Shown piece after piece: positions 51,773 to 62,039 of a DNA stretch of 64,000 bases. Position 1 is the first letter of the stretch; each line of letters begins with the position of its first letter. Under the pieces are notes generated by a model. The model searched no databases. It was not told the DNA's origin and saw only the letters and a list, made by a program, of their open reading frames with translations. Made by a program: the position numbers and the translations under genes. Origin of the DNA: Candidula unifasciata (Eukaryota; Mollusca; Gastropoda; Stylommatophora; Geomitridae); NCBI GenBank assembly GCA_905116865.2, contig CAJHNH020004702.1, forward strand, positions 541,169-605,168. The letters are read 5' to 3'.

Positions 51773-53040
51773 TTCTTCTTCTTCTTCTTATTCACTTCCT
51801 CTTTTACCGCTGTGGGTGTCGAGGGAGATATAAGGTTCTGTTTCTAGCTCTTCTGGCTGCCTCGATCATAGGCACATCGTGCTGTTGTAGAGTTTCTCTG
51901 ATGTTATCCTTCCATCTTCTTCTTGGTCTACCCCGTGCTCTACGTCCTTCTTCTCTTTCCATGTATGCTTTGTATGGTATGTTGTCACAAGGCATTCTCT
52001 CTAAGTGGGCAAACCATTTCCCTTGCTGTCTTTGTATGTAATCCAGAATTGGTTCTGTGCCGACTTGTTCTCTTATGATCTCATTTCTGATCTTATCTCT
52101 TATGGTCACTCCTACAGCCCTTCTCAGACATCTCATTTTAGTAGTTACTAATTTTCTTTTATGGTTTGTTGTGAGTGACCATGTCTGGCACTGGTAGCAC
52201 AGAGTTGGAATAAATATGCTTTGAATAAGATGTCTCTTTGTGCTGACTGGGATTGTCTTATGCTGTAAGAGGGGGGGCTAGCTGTCCCAATACTTGGTTT
52301 GCTTTACTGCATCTAATGTCAATTTCTTTATCCAATTTCCCATCTTCGGTAAATGTAGTTCCCAGGTATTTAAACTCAGATGCCTGTTTAATGCCTTTGT
52401 ATTCTATTGTTATGTTTAGATCTGTCTTCTTTTTTCCTATTGACATTACTTCTGTCTTTTCAGTGTTGATTTTCATATTATTTGTTTTACATTCTTCATT
52501 CATGGATGTTAGATGTTGTTGCAATTTCATGGCTGTATCTGCTATCAAGGCCTGGTCATCTGCAAAGAGTAATTCGTTGATCTTACTAAGATCTTCATTC
52601 ATGGGCTTGGCATTCTTGCATATACTGTCGATGTAGGTGATAAACAGCAGTGGTGATAAGACACACCCCTGTCTTACTCCAGATGTCACTGTGAAAGGAT
52701 GAGATGTTCCCTGATTTATTCTAACTACACTTCTACAATCCCTGTATAAACTTTTGCACACTTCGATGAGGTGTTCGCTTACTCCATATCTTGCCATTAT
52801 TTGCCATAATAATTGTCTGTCGACTCTGTCAAATGCCTTCTCCTGGTCTACGAATGCCACAAATAAGTTCTTATTGTATTCAATGTTCTTTTCTATTAAC
52901 TGTTTAAGTGTGAAGATTGCATCTGTGCAGCTTCTATTTCTCCTAAATCCCATTTGTTCTTCTGCCAGCTGTGGTTCTATCACTGGTCTCAGTCTCGTTT
53001 CTATTATCTTGGCATACATTTTGCCAACATGGCTTAAAAG
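51773..53040 (-). pseudogene. 5'-truncated LINE with 13-bp TSD
   Basis: AGATATCTAGGTC at 51760-51772 and 53041-53053 flanks a 1268-bp copy with a (GAA)n 3' tail (TTC run at 51771-51789). The minus-strand frame 52258-53019 carries VAFVDQEKAFDRVDRQLLWQ (motif A), TSGVRQGCVLSPLLF (motif B) and ELLFADDQALIAD (motif C), then LGTTFTEDGKLDKEI. After a frameshift near 52265 the frame 51804-52136 ends RRRWKDNIRETLQQHDVPM and AARRARNRTLY. It is an APE-type LINE fragment. The same family's 3' end is at 15299-16225. Confidence 0.93.
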
Positions 53041-53324
53041 AGATATCTAGGTCAACAAGTCAAAATGAATTAAAAAATAGTCATTACGCCTGAAATGACC
53101 ACTTGTGTGATGAAAAGGAGAGGGGGCGGGGAGGGGGGGGGGTATCTGAGCCTGAGAATTTAGTTTTCCATGGCCAAGGTTTTGCCACCGACTACGCAGA
53201 TTAGTAATTTATTTGCTCTAGACAGGAGAAAAAAAATACTAAACTTTCTGAGATTTAAAAACGGGGTGTTCTGCACGAGAGCACTGCGTTTGTAACCATT
53301 AGGCCAGCCGCCCGTTCAGACTGA

Positions 53325-53605
53325 ATTAAAGTAAAATGAAGTCAAGGACACTCTTCCATGAATTCCAGCGTATTGTGTATGTATAGTGCTCGAGTTAATA
53401 GACCAGTCTTCATTCGATGGGTGATGTGGACGTTACCGCCTTTACCCCCATGACTTTATCTGGTAACCATTTAAAGCTGGCTCAACCTGGAAGCCAAGCT
53501 TATTTTGTAGGGGAATAAGTTCCACTTCGTTCGAATTTGAACACACGTCCTTTGTCCCTGCGGGTGAGCATCTAGTCGCTACATCACAGCGGTTTCCTCC
53601 AAACT
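53325..53605 (-). repeat. SINE family S1 copy
   Basis: On the minus strand it has a head with 'actagatgctcacccgcagg' and a B-box region, 'ggcttccaggttgagccagc', and the end near 'attcatggaagagtgtcctt'. It is diverged. Before it (53054-53320) nothing is recognised. Confidence 0.75.
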
Positions 53606-53631
53606 GAACTGCAGTCCATTAATACATAATG

Positions 53632-53800
53632 AGGTAGCGAAGATAGCGTAGTGGCTAAATACTCCGAGGGTCTGAGCTCGAATCAGAACCAGGCGGATTT
53701 GGAACAATAAATTGATCTTGGTTCCCAGGTCGATACAGTTTTTAATCTGGTCCAGGTAATTTCATGGGAAATAAAGGTTCAGAAAATTAGCCACTGAGTC
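53632..53800 (+). repeat. SINE family S1, 3'-truncated, head to head with the last
   Basis: It has the head 'agatagcgtagtggctaaat', B box 'gagctcgaatcagaac', and body 'ttcccaggtcgatacagttt'. Its 5' end faces the head of the copy at 53325-53605, about 30 bp away. From 53800 to 54690 no gene is recognised. Confidence 0.7.
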
Positions 53801-54704
53801 GAGCGCTGATTAGTTTGAAAATATAGGTCGAGCACTTCTGCAGTGGTACCTGGACTTTTGAAACATAATTTGTGATTGGTTGTGTTTTGTATCTCGAAAA
53901 GTGTTTATCTGAAAAACCAATTTTCCGGTACATGTTGGGGGAATTCAGTTAATCTGTTCTCATATAAAAATCAAATTTAAAATCAAATCAATTTTTAACA
54001 CAAAAGTAATCTCACAATAATTAAGAAAATGTAAAGAAGTGGATCATGAGTGAGAAGAGGCATTTTTAGGCCATAAATATACATTTTATATACCATTAGG
54101 CATTTTGTGTTTATCAAATCTTATGTTTTAGGTTACATATAAATCTTTTTTTTTTTTCTTATTTCGTTCGCTTGAAATAAATTATCAGTATCTGCAGTGC
54201 TGCCTCTAGTATGAACTTCACTGTCTTTTGTAATTCACTTAGTGGCCCGTAAAGTTTGGCTTTCACCATGTCTCTATTGACAAGATGGTTTGCCTGGAAA
54301 TGTCGTAGCATATGTATATAGTATGAAAATTACCTTTCCCTGAATAGTCAGAAAAACATTTCTGTTGTCAGTTGTCATCAGTGGCTTCCTTCTGCGAGGA
54401 AGATTTTAAAAACCTATCTAACATTGTCTGCCTAATTTGATTGCTCCTCGGCAGCAAAAATAAGATTCAGTGCAGTAAAAATTAATTTGGGCCAGCTGAT
54501 TGATCTCTTTGCGCTGATTCTTATTCCATACTGACCAGTCTCTTTCCTCAAAGAGTGTCGCGGATAGCTTGAAGCTCTGTAACTCCAGCAACGATCCTCG
54601 TGAATCTCTAAAACAAGTGCAATGGTGAACCAGAGAACATATTTCAAAATCAAAACCAAGATATATATAGAGCAAACGGCTCAACTACACTGATAATGTT
54701 TCTC

Positions 54705-54755
54705 TCTCTCACACACACACACATACACACACACATATATATATGTGTGTGTGTA

Positions 54756-54812
<57 letters not shown>

Positions 54813-54830
54813 ATACACACATAGGCACAC
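54705..54830. repeat. (CA)n(TG)n(TA)n compound microsatellite
   Basis: CA, TA, TG, then TA (about 20 units) and TG/CA stretches give a largely self-complementary tract. Confidence 0.92.
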
Positions 54831-54892
54831 ATTTACACGAACTATTATTACGTGCTGTTATAAATAGTCGCGCTGTAATCTGAGTTTTGTTC

Positions 54893-55065
54893 TTCCTTAC
54901 CGTATCATCTTCCTTACCCTATCATCTTTCTTACCCTATCATCTTCCTTACCCTATCATCTTCTTTACCCTATCATCTTCCTTACCCTATCATCTTCCTT
55001 ACCCTATCATCTTCCTTACCCTATCATCTTCCTTACCCTATCATCTTCCTTACCCTATCATTCAA
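54893..55065. repeat. 17-bp tandem repeat, ~10 units
   Basis: The unit ttccttaccctatcatc repeats about ten times with very few changes. Three units equal 17 codons, which leaves an incidental open frame. Confidence 0.95.
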
Positions 55066-55089
55066 CATTGCCTAGTCCACGGCTGAGCT

Positions 55090-55325
55090 CGAGCAGTAAT
55101 CACGTGACATTACAGCACAGTGACCGACGATTAGTGTGTAGTTTGAGTCCGCCATGTGTTGCATTATGTGGCATTTTATTGTGCCTACAAAGTTCTGTTC
55201 TGAATTTATCCGTACTACAGATCGACAAGCAGATATTGTGAAGTGGAATTACAAGATTTTCAAACTTGGCTGTGTTACATTACAGAAATTTAAATTGTGA
55301 CGCGGTGATTTCTGTCACAGGCGTG
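55090..55325 (+). repeat. Family R8 repeat, copy 2
   Basis: 'agtaatcacgtgacattaca', 'gcagatattgtgaagtggaa' and 'tacaagattttcaaacttgg' follow the order of the 48025 copy. Confidence 0.65.
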
Positions 55326-55339
55326 AGGTAAAGTCCAAT

Positions 55340-56350
55340 GTGATGTGTATAAGAGCTACTCCGTACGTCATTCGGGCGCCAGTCCTGAACTGTTCTGGTT
55401 TTATGGAACCTCACGCAAGACTCCTACAGCTCGTCCTTGTCGTGCGCCACGGATAATGCCTCAAATGAGCATTAACAGAGCTGTCAGGGGATCTCGGAGT
55501 TGGCGGCCCCCAGAGGTGAAGTGTCCTTGTGGCTCTCATCAGCCCGCCCCCAAACGCATGGGTAAAAAAAGCTTCTCAAAACTCATTAGGAACATGAGTG
55601 AGGTGCTTGCCAAATTTACAGCTAAAATGACAACCCTTGGTTAAAAGTTTGTGGATTGAAGAGAACATTGTGTTGCTGAAACTCAACCCTTGACCTAGAA
55701 ATTTACCCGCAGCACAGACGAGTAACATCCCCTGTGGGTGGCGTATCGCAGCAAGATCCTACTCATGTACATCTAGTCAACCCTCAGTGTCGTCGCCACT
55801 GCGCTGAGGTACACTAAGACAGCAACCATCCATCAGCTGGTTAAGCCCAATTGTCTGACAAAAATAGATACTACGGCACACGAGTAAGCTCAAAATCCGA
55901 CCATCATAAATCGTATTGATTGGAAAAGTCCAATTGTCCACATCCCGAGACCCCACTCGCTTGAGTGTTGGGACCAAACAGATAAAGACATGCCTGACGC
56001 AGGATTCTCCATTCTGTCGTGCTAACAGTACACTAAAGATGACAATCGTGCGATGAAAAAGATTGTACCTATTCGTGTGGTCACAAAAGTCCAGAACCCA
56101 CAGGCTGCTCCCTGCTGATCTCCGGAGGGCTCAGCCTGTGTCGAGCGGGAAGCCAAATACGGTTGTGAGGTTGAGCAGTTATGTGCAGGACGTGACGATT
56201 CCTCGGGTGAGCCCAGAACCAGAGCGTTATGTGCCGGCTCTGCATTTATGGAAGCCTCCTTGGATGGCGGAGAATGCCCATGATCTGCCCCTGCCTTTCC
56301 TTTAGGGCTGACCGTTCCATACAGGGCTGCCCCAAAGGGGGTACTCCGGG
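55340..56350 (+). pseudogene. Probable retroelement coding remnant
   Basis: This unusually GC-rich stretch holds two frames with ordered, protein-like composition: KCPCGSHQPAPKRMGKKSF (55345-55644) and RRAQPVSSGKPNTVVRLSS, then ALHLWKPPWMAENAHDLPLP (56063-56305). The PPW.. block resembles the segment before RNase H in I/Jockey-type LINEs, and the first may be an ORF1 C-terminus. Both assignments are tentative. Confidence 0.35.
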
Positions 56351-56449
56351 CGCAACACCTGTGGGGAAAGGGACAAAGAGGTCACCACACACATGAGGTA
56401 ACATCTCGACCCACACAAATCAATGGCCACAGTCATCCTAGAAATAGGC

Positions 56450-56640
56450 CTGACGTCTTCCCTCGAAGTCGGAGTACATCTGCCCGTGAGGCAGGGAACG
56501 GCGAAAGCCAGTAAAACGGTTGTACACGCAAAACTCAGGTCCAGGTAAAAGCCAAAAGTTCAAGCGGACAATTAACCGATTAACCGTGACCTTCCGTCGG
56601 AATTCACAGCTGGTGAACGAAGAAGAAGAATTTAAATTTA
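56450..56640 (+). repeat. SINE family S4, partial copy
   Basis: 'cgaagtcggagtacatctgc', 'acggttgtacacgcaaaact', 'attcacagctggtgaacg' and the tail 'aagaagaagaa' are present. It is followed at once by an R8 fragment ('tttaaatttaaattcacggg'). Confidence 0.75.
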
Positions 56641-57590
56641 AATTCACGGGAGACAGTCGTGTTGTGATGTGTGTGTCTAGTTTCTGCCAAGTTTACATCC
56701 AGTGGTCGCGAAGCAGAATATGATTCACACAAATTAACACAAGTGGTTTAGGATTATTATTAGTACACCACTTCACCATATAATTATACTATAAGATAAT
56801 AATTAGTAAAGAGGCAAGGGACTTTCTGTGAGTGGTTAGTTAGTAAATTATGAAGATGTTTTTTTCACCTACCCAAAGATTGCTCGAAATAATCTTGATA
56901 TAGTATATCCACAATGAAGGTGCACCACTTATAATGAGTATGCACAGTCAGTATGAAGGCAATAATTTTTCTTTCAGAGCAATTTTCATAACAATACTAT
57001 AGACTACTAAATATTTATTCTGTGTTTTTTTTTTTATACAAGTCAGGATGTACATAGACATACGTGTATGTATTTAGATGCGAGAGGGCAAAAATCAGTG
57101 TTTACTGAAAAAAATGTAATTTAGATTTGTCGAATTTCCTATTGTTAGAGGAAGTCAGTTCCTTATCATTGTGAAATGTTAAGTAATTTTTAAAAAAATA
57201 CATGACACAGTGGGGATAAAGTTGCTCTAGGTGTGAACAAAAAGCACTTGCTATTTTGCTGGTACAGTATAGTCTGAGGTCAATGCTGCATGCAAAACTT
57301 CTGCTAGTACAGTACAGTCTGACGTAGATGCTGCATGCAAAACTCCTGCGGGTGCAGAACAGTTTAAATGGATGCTAAATGCAAATCCTGCTGGTACCGT
57401 ACAGTCTAAGGCGTAAAATGGAGTAAATCTTACATTTCTTTTTATCTTTTCTGCTTCCTAAATTTGACAATTTTGACAATTATCGATATTATCCAGATTT
57501 GGCTTCTAAATTATATGTTTGTAGTGTCCCCAAAAGAAAGATTTTCACATTAAGAGTAGAAAAATAATAGTCAGGCAGTTTAAAAAGTCC
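56640..57590. other. No gene recognised; short internal duplication
   Basis: At 57240-57410 the phrase '(g)ctggtacagtatagtctga ... gatgctgcatgcaaaactcc' occurs about three times at ~50-60 bp spacing. Otherwise this is AT-rich DNA without a supported gene. Confidence 0.5.
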
Positions 57591-57594
57591 AGAC

Positions 57595-57770
57595 TACTGA
57601 CTAGACTAGACACACGCATCATAACACGACAGTCCCCAGTGAATTTAAATTTAAATTGCTGCAATCTAACACAGCAAAGTTTGAAAATCTTGTATATCCA
57701 CTTCACAATATCCGCTTCATCGGCCCCTGTGTATAATGTCACAATGTCTGGCAGAAACTTCTGGTTGTTC
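57595..57770 (-). repeat. Family R8 repeat, copy 3
   Basis: The reverse complement reads 'gatattgtgaagtggatata', 'caagattttcaaactttgct', 'aatttaaatttaaattcact' and 'gggactgtcgtgttatgatg'. It is the best-preserved end of the family. Confidence 0.65.
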
Positions 57771-57990
57771 ATCATCTACTTCTAAGCTTTAGTCTTCTTC
57801 CGGGCACTGTTTGTTGCATGCACATATGTTAAACAGATTTGACTTAATTTTATGCAGACTGATGTTTCTTGCCTCTCAGGCAAATACATTCCGACTTCGA
57901 AGAAAGCTAAAATGAGTTAACTCTTACTAAATGCTCGTTGAGGAGGCTGCGAGTCTTCTTTTTTTTTTTTCAACAACGAGACCTGGTAGC
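57745..57990 (-). repeat. SINE family S4, partial copy
   Basis: 'tggcagaaacttctggttgt', 'aaacagatttgacttaattt' and 'gcctctcaggcaaataca' follow the S4 order in reverse. They overlap the R8 edge by a few bases. Confidence 0.65.
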
Positions 57991-57994
57991 TAAA

Positions 57995-59145
57995 TGGGAT
58001 TTTTTGTGTGTTTGATATGTGTATGTTGCACAGCATTTGCAGTTGTATGGTCTGTTTTAATGTGCTTCACTTACCTTTGAAATAACGTACCATTCATGAT
58101 ACTTGTTGCATGCAGTATTCAGAAATATATGTGATGTATTTTTAAATAACCGAAAAATTAACAATGATAGTGAAGTGATTTCATCCATCAAAATGAAACT
58201 GGACAAATTTGTTTTTGCTGTTTATTCCTGAAAAAAAGCAGCCACCTATACGAGATCGAGTGAATATGAAAATATTTCGCCAGTAGCGAGAAACAATATT
58301 ATTGCGCATATCAATTTCATATTGACTGTGCATCAAAAAACAACACGTCATGACAAAGCCAGTGTCAGCCAATTTTATGGAACGCAAAAATTTTTTAGCA
58401 AGTTTCAGCTGCTTGTCCTACTGATGATGATATTAAACTAACAGTTTAATATTATATGTTGTAAGTAGTCTACTAATATTAAATAATAATTGCACTAGAT
58501 GCATCCAAAAAAAAAACCTGTTAATAATTTTAAAAAAATTTTGAGCAAGTCAGCTGCTAGTTTACTAATTATCAACTAACAGTTTAATTATATGTTGTAG
58601 TAGTCTACTTATATAAATAATAACCATCAATCATTTATATTTATTATGTATGATATGTGTATGTTTCACAGCAGTATTTTCATGTGCTTAATTTGATAAA
58701 GTACAAATGGGATCCTCCCCCCACCAACCCACCCCCGGTCCTCTAATGCAATACCCCCTCAGAATCAAAGAGAGAGCACTAAAATTTCTTTACTTTTGCT
58801 GGAAATAACTTCCATTTTATTTATATACATTATTGATGCTTATGTTCATGTTGACTATAGCAAAAGCATTTTTGTTTGTAAGAGCCTTTATTGTTATATT
58901 TTTAAAGCACACTTATTTACCTTCAAAATTACATATAATTCAATGATATATGTTGCAAATTAATGAAACGTTAGTTTTATTTGTGAATACATCTCCTCGA
59001 TAAAAACTGTGAACTTAGAGCAGCCCCTCAACTTGCACAAGAACGGGAATCCCCGTTCAGCTGTATGGAATATTTATAGCTAAGGTCAGACGTGGTTTAG
59101 TACCCTTCGCAGGACGTTGCAGAACCAACCCGGGTATCTGTTGTC
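57995..59145. other. No gene recognised
   Basis: This is AT-rich DNA with a loosely repeated phrase 'gcaagt..cagctgct.gt' and 'aacagtttaat.atatgttgt' (58400-58620), a ~130-bp imperfect duplication. A piece of the 'caggacgttgcagaacc' repeat is at 59108. Confidence 0.5.
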
Positions 59146-59150
59146 TGTTT

Positions 59151-59635
59151 TACGATGGTGTTTCAAACGAAAACCTCAAAAGTGTGATAGAGATTAAAAT
59201 TACCATGCCATTGTCTTGTGGTCTGTCAGAAGGACATTTCACAACGGCATGACTTTTTTGACAGACTCTTCATGGCCAGGTCAGGCACACGGAATATTGA
59301 CACTAGAGTCGATTGCAGCCTTTTTGAAACTTCCCGCTCCACTTACACACTTGTAGAGCGTCTATACACTGATAGACATACATCGGCATACTAGACCTTC
59401 ATTCGCCGATGAATATTTATACGTTTCAAAAACAGATAGCATAGGGCTGTACTTTTTTGGTGCATATCAAAAGGGGGTCGGCCATCTCTATGAGGTCACC
59501 GTGTTCGTCTGCACCATGATGTCACGTGATTAACACTCTTGACATTACTAACAACAACATTGATAAGTTAAAAGACAATAGGGTTATTGTAATTTCTATC
59601 ACACTTTTGTGATTTTTAATTGAAGTCCCCTCGTA
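59151..59635. mobile_element. Mariner-derived MITE, ~485 bp
   Basis: TA borders enclose inverted ends: left 'cgatggtgtttcaaacgaaa' and right (other strand) 'cgaggggacttcaattaaaa'. Both run into 'caaaagtgtgataga.att' and 'tattgtctt'. An internal phrase matches the FGAYQK end of the element at 48580. It is an internally deleted relative of that transposon family. Confidence 0.85.
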
Positions 59636-59864
59636 GTTTTAGTAGGAATTGTCCGAGTACGAGTTTGCCATTGCTCCTAAACGGTCGGCTCTGGTGACTA
59701 TTGTCAGAATCAAAGCAAATTGGTCTGCTGGGATGGAAATAGGCCTCTCGGAATTACAAGACTCACTCGCAAAGTTGAAGTCACAGACACCGATAGACTG
59801 AGAAATTATTCTTTAAAACTTTAAAGGTAAATGAAGGAATAACTGAATCAAGAATTGACACCAC

Positions 59865-60130
59865 TGCTCTCGGGACATTCTTACGCGTGCTTCATCCCCT
59901 TCTTCGGTAGCAAACGAAAAGCCGACGTGGTAATAGTGCTAGTTGCACCCTGATTTAAATGTCCATCTATATGTCCCCCTCGGTTCTGAATATCTTTCAG
60001 TGCCTGCACTCGCTCCCCGTTGAATAAGTCTTTCAATGTATGAATTCGATGCTTTCCGTTGAATTAGTCTTTTAATGTATGAATTCGATTCTCCCCGTTG
60101 ATTAGACTTTCAATGTATGGATTCGATGTC
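59865..60130. repeat. Family R5 copy with short tandem repeat
   Basis: 59868-60020 aligns with the R5 insert at 15775-15930 ('ctctcgggacattcttacgc', 'tagttgcaccctgatttaaa'). Its end has expanded into three ~40-bp units 'cccgttgaat.agtctttcaatgtatgaattcgat' (60015-60130). No gene is seen from 60130 to 60940. Confidence 0.65.
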
Positions 60131-60944
60131 TGTTCTATTGCACCGTTTATTTGATCCAGACAGCCTTTACCATGTCCGCATTATTATAGAGTAGTTTACC
60201 GTCTCAGAGATCAATGCAGAAGGTTTCAAATGCAATACGTTAAAACAGAATTATTTAATGGAAAAAACAGACAGATAACATTGTCCACAAGGAAGCAGGC
60301 TCACTCGACGAGACTTAGCATTGGGTTTATGCACCCATTAACTAAACTGGTGAGAATAATGTAGGGATTTGTAAACAATAGCCACAGAGGAAATGGTTGA
60401 AGGAACTTTGTGAAAGGGATGTTCAAGAGATGGCGAAAAGAAGACAGCGATTGCTGAACTATGCGGCAGATCTGTTGATAACGGATGTAACTAAAAATAA
60501 TGGACCCAGAAAGCACGGTTAAGAACGGAAACTATAATATTGTTTACATTATGAAAAGAAAGTAAAACGAGACTATCAACCTTTTTTATGTAGTCTATGT
60601 GGCAGAAGTTGCCGCTCCGGCGTCGGATTTTACTTCTTAGCGTTTGCTGTTTGTAAATTTCACTGAAAAGTTCTGATTTTTCGTCCATTTCTTGTTCCAG
60701 AACCTTAGCTTTGCGAGGTCCCCCCCCCCCCCACCCACCCAACTGTATTTTTGTCTTCTCAGTGCTGTCGCCACAGCTGTGAAGGTGAGCATGTTACCTG
60801 CACAGTCGTGGCTACAACACTAGCCATGCTGCCGTAAATCTTAAGGCTCAAAGATCCCTTGCCTACACCGCAAAAGTGGCATAATAAAGGCAGCAACTGG
60901 CAGTTTTTCCTTCTCAGGCAGACGCTCTTTGATTTTGCAGGAAG

Positions 60945-61262
60945 CGCCCCTGATTAATTGCCTTGTTCCTAGTGTGGATTCCAGGGCCTGGTTATAGAGA
61001 AAACAAGATTACACCCACTGCCTACCCAAAAGCATGTCGTAAAAGTCGACTAGTTGGGAGCTTCCTTTGAAGTCGCAGTGCATCTGTCAGAGAGGAAAAG
61101 AACCAGCAATCTGCATACAAATGAGTCAGACCTGTAAAACAGATGCACACGCAACACTCAGGTTCTTGAAGAGGACTTCAGTCCAGAAGTGGATGAACAA
61201 CCATAACTTTCCATCAGAGTTTACAGCTGGTGAACGCGACGAAGAAGAAGAAGAAGAATTGC
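60945..61262 (+). repeat. SINE family S4, full-length copy
   Basis: 'gtggattccagggcctggtt', 'agcatgtcgtaaaagtcgac', 'cagacctgtaaaacagatgc' and 'cagctggtgaacgcgacgaa' end in (GAA)n. Order and length match 49037-49350. Confidence 0.85.
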
Positions 61263-61429
61263 CTTGTAAGATATGCCGTTTTGCAGGCAGTCGCTATTTT
61301 ATTTCTCCTCAACGATAGGGCCCCGGTACCCACACGAAGATGACTTTGCAGTCATAACAGACGTTGTTCTCGAAATCAGAGACACAGCTTCATGGTCCAC
61401 ATTGACTTAAAAGAAGTCGAAGGGGGGGG

Positions 61430-61805
61430 GGGGTGGTGCGTGGTCTCGAGGCATGGTGTCCGCCTCAGCAGTGCTAGAGGTTCCGGGTTCAATCCCCGGT
61501 AACAGCTGGTCTTCTAGTAATCCCCCCACCTTGTCTCTGGGTAGTTAGATCGGACGGCCGTGTGCATTGTTGCCTACGTAAAAAATTCTTTGGCATTTGG
61601 AAATCGAAAAGAGTAGCCTAACGGCGCTGCCTGGATAAAATTTTGAGTTAAAAATCTACCCAAAGTATTTCAGGATTCTCGCCGGTGCTACACAGTCTGT
61701 GCACTGTGCTGAGCTTCTTCGGATCAGATTGAGTTAAAAGAAGAACGGAACACTTATGTGTTACTACCCGTGTGCCATGATGTTGATCCGTTGTTCAAAC
61801 TTCAT
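61430..61805 (+). repeat. SINE family S2, copy 3
   Basis: The head 'gcgtggtctcgaggcatggt', B box 'gggttcaatccccgg', 'gtgcattgttgcctacgta', 'aaaaatctacccaaagtatt' and 'cgccggtgctacacagtctg' are all present. It is nearly collinear with 5265-5660. Confidence 0.85.
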
Positions 61806-61841
61806 GGACGGATGGTTGCTAACGACGAGAACAGTGTGAAC

Positions 61842-61846
61842 AAACC

Positions 61847-61887
<41 letters not shown>

Positions 61888-61895
61888 ACACACAC
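61842..61895. repeat. (CA)n microsatellite
   Basis: This is a CA run with three small interruptions. Confidence 0.9.
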
Positions 61896-62039
61896 ATAAA
61901 AGGAATATACTTTTCCTCGTTTCATTTCTTCTAGTATCTAGCACAAAGATCCAGAACCCTTAAAGAAAGAGTCGCTGCAGCAACTGCAACTGTAACTTTT
62001 GGCACGACTCACCGGATGTTGCAGGAGGAGACTGGAGAC

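Noticed and set aside
55345..56305. Independent host gene in a GC-richer stretch
   Set aside because: Frames are short and broken by stops without good splice sites. Sequence character fits decayed retroelement coding DNA, so only a tentative pseudogene call is given.
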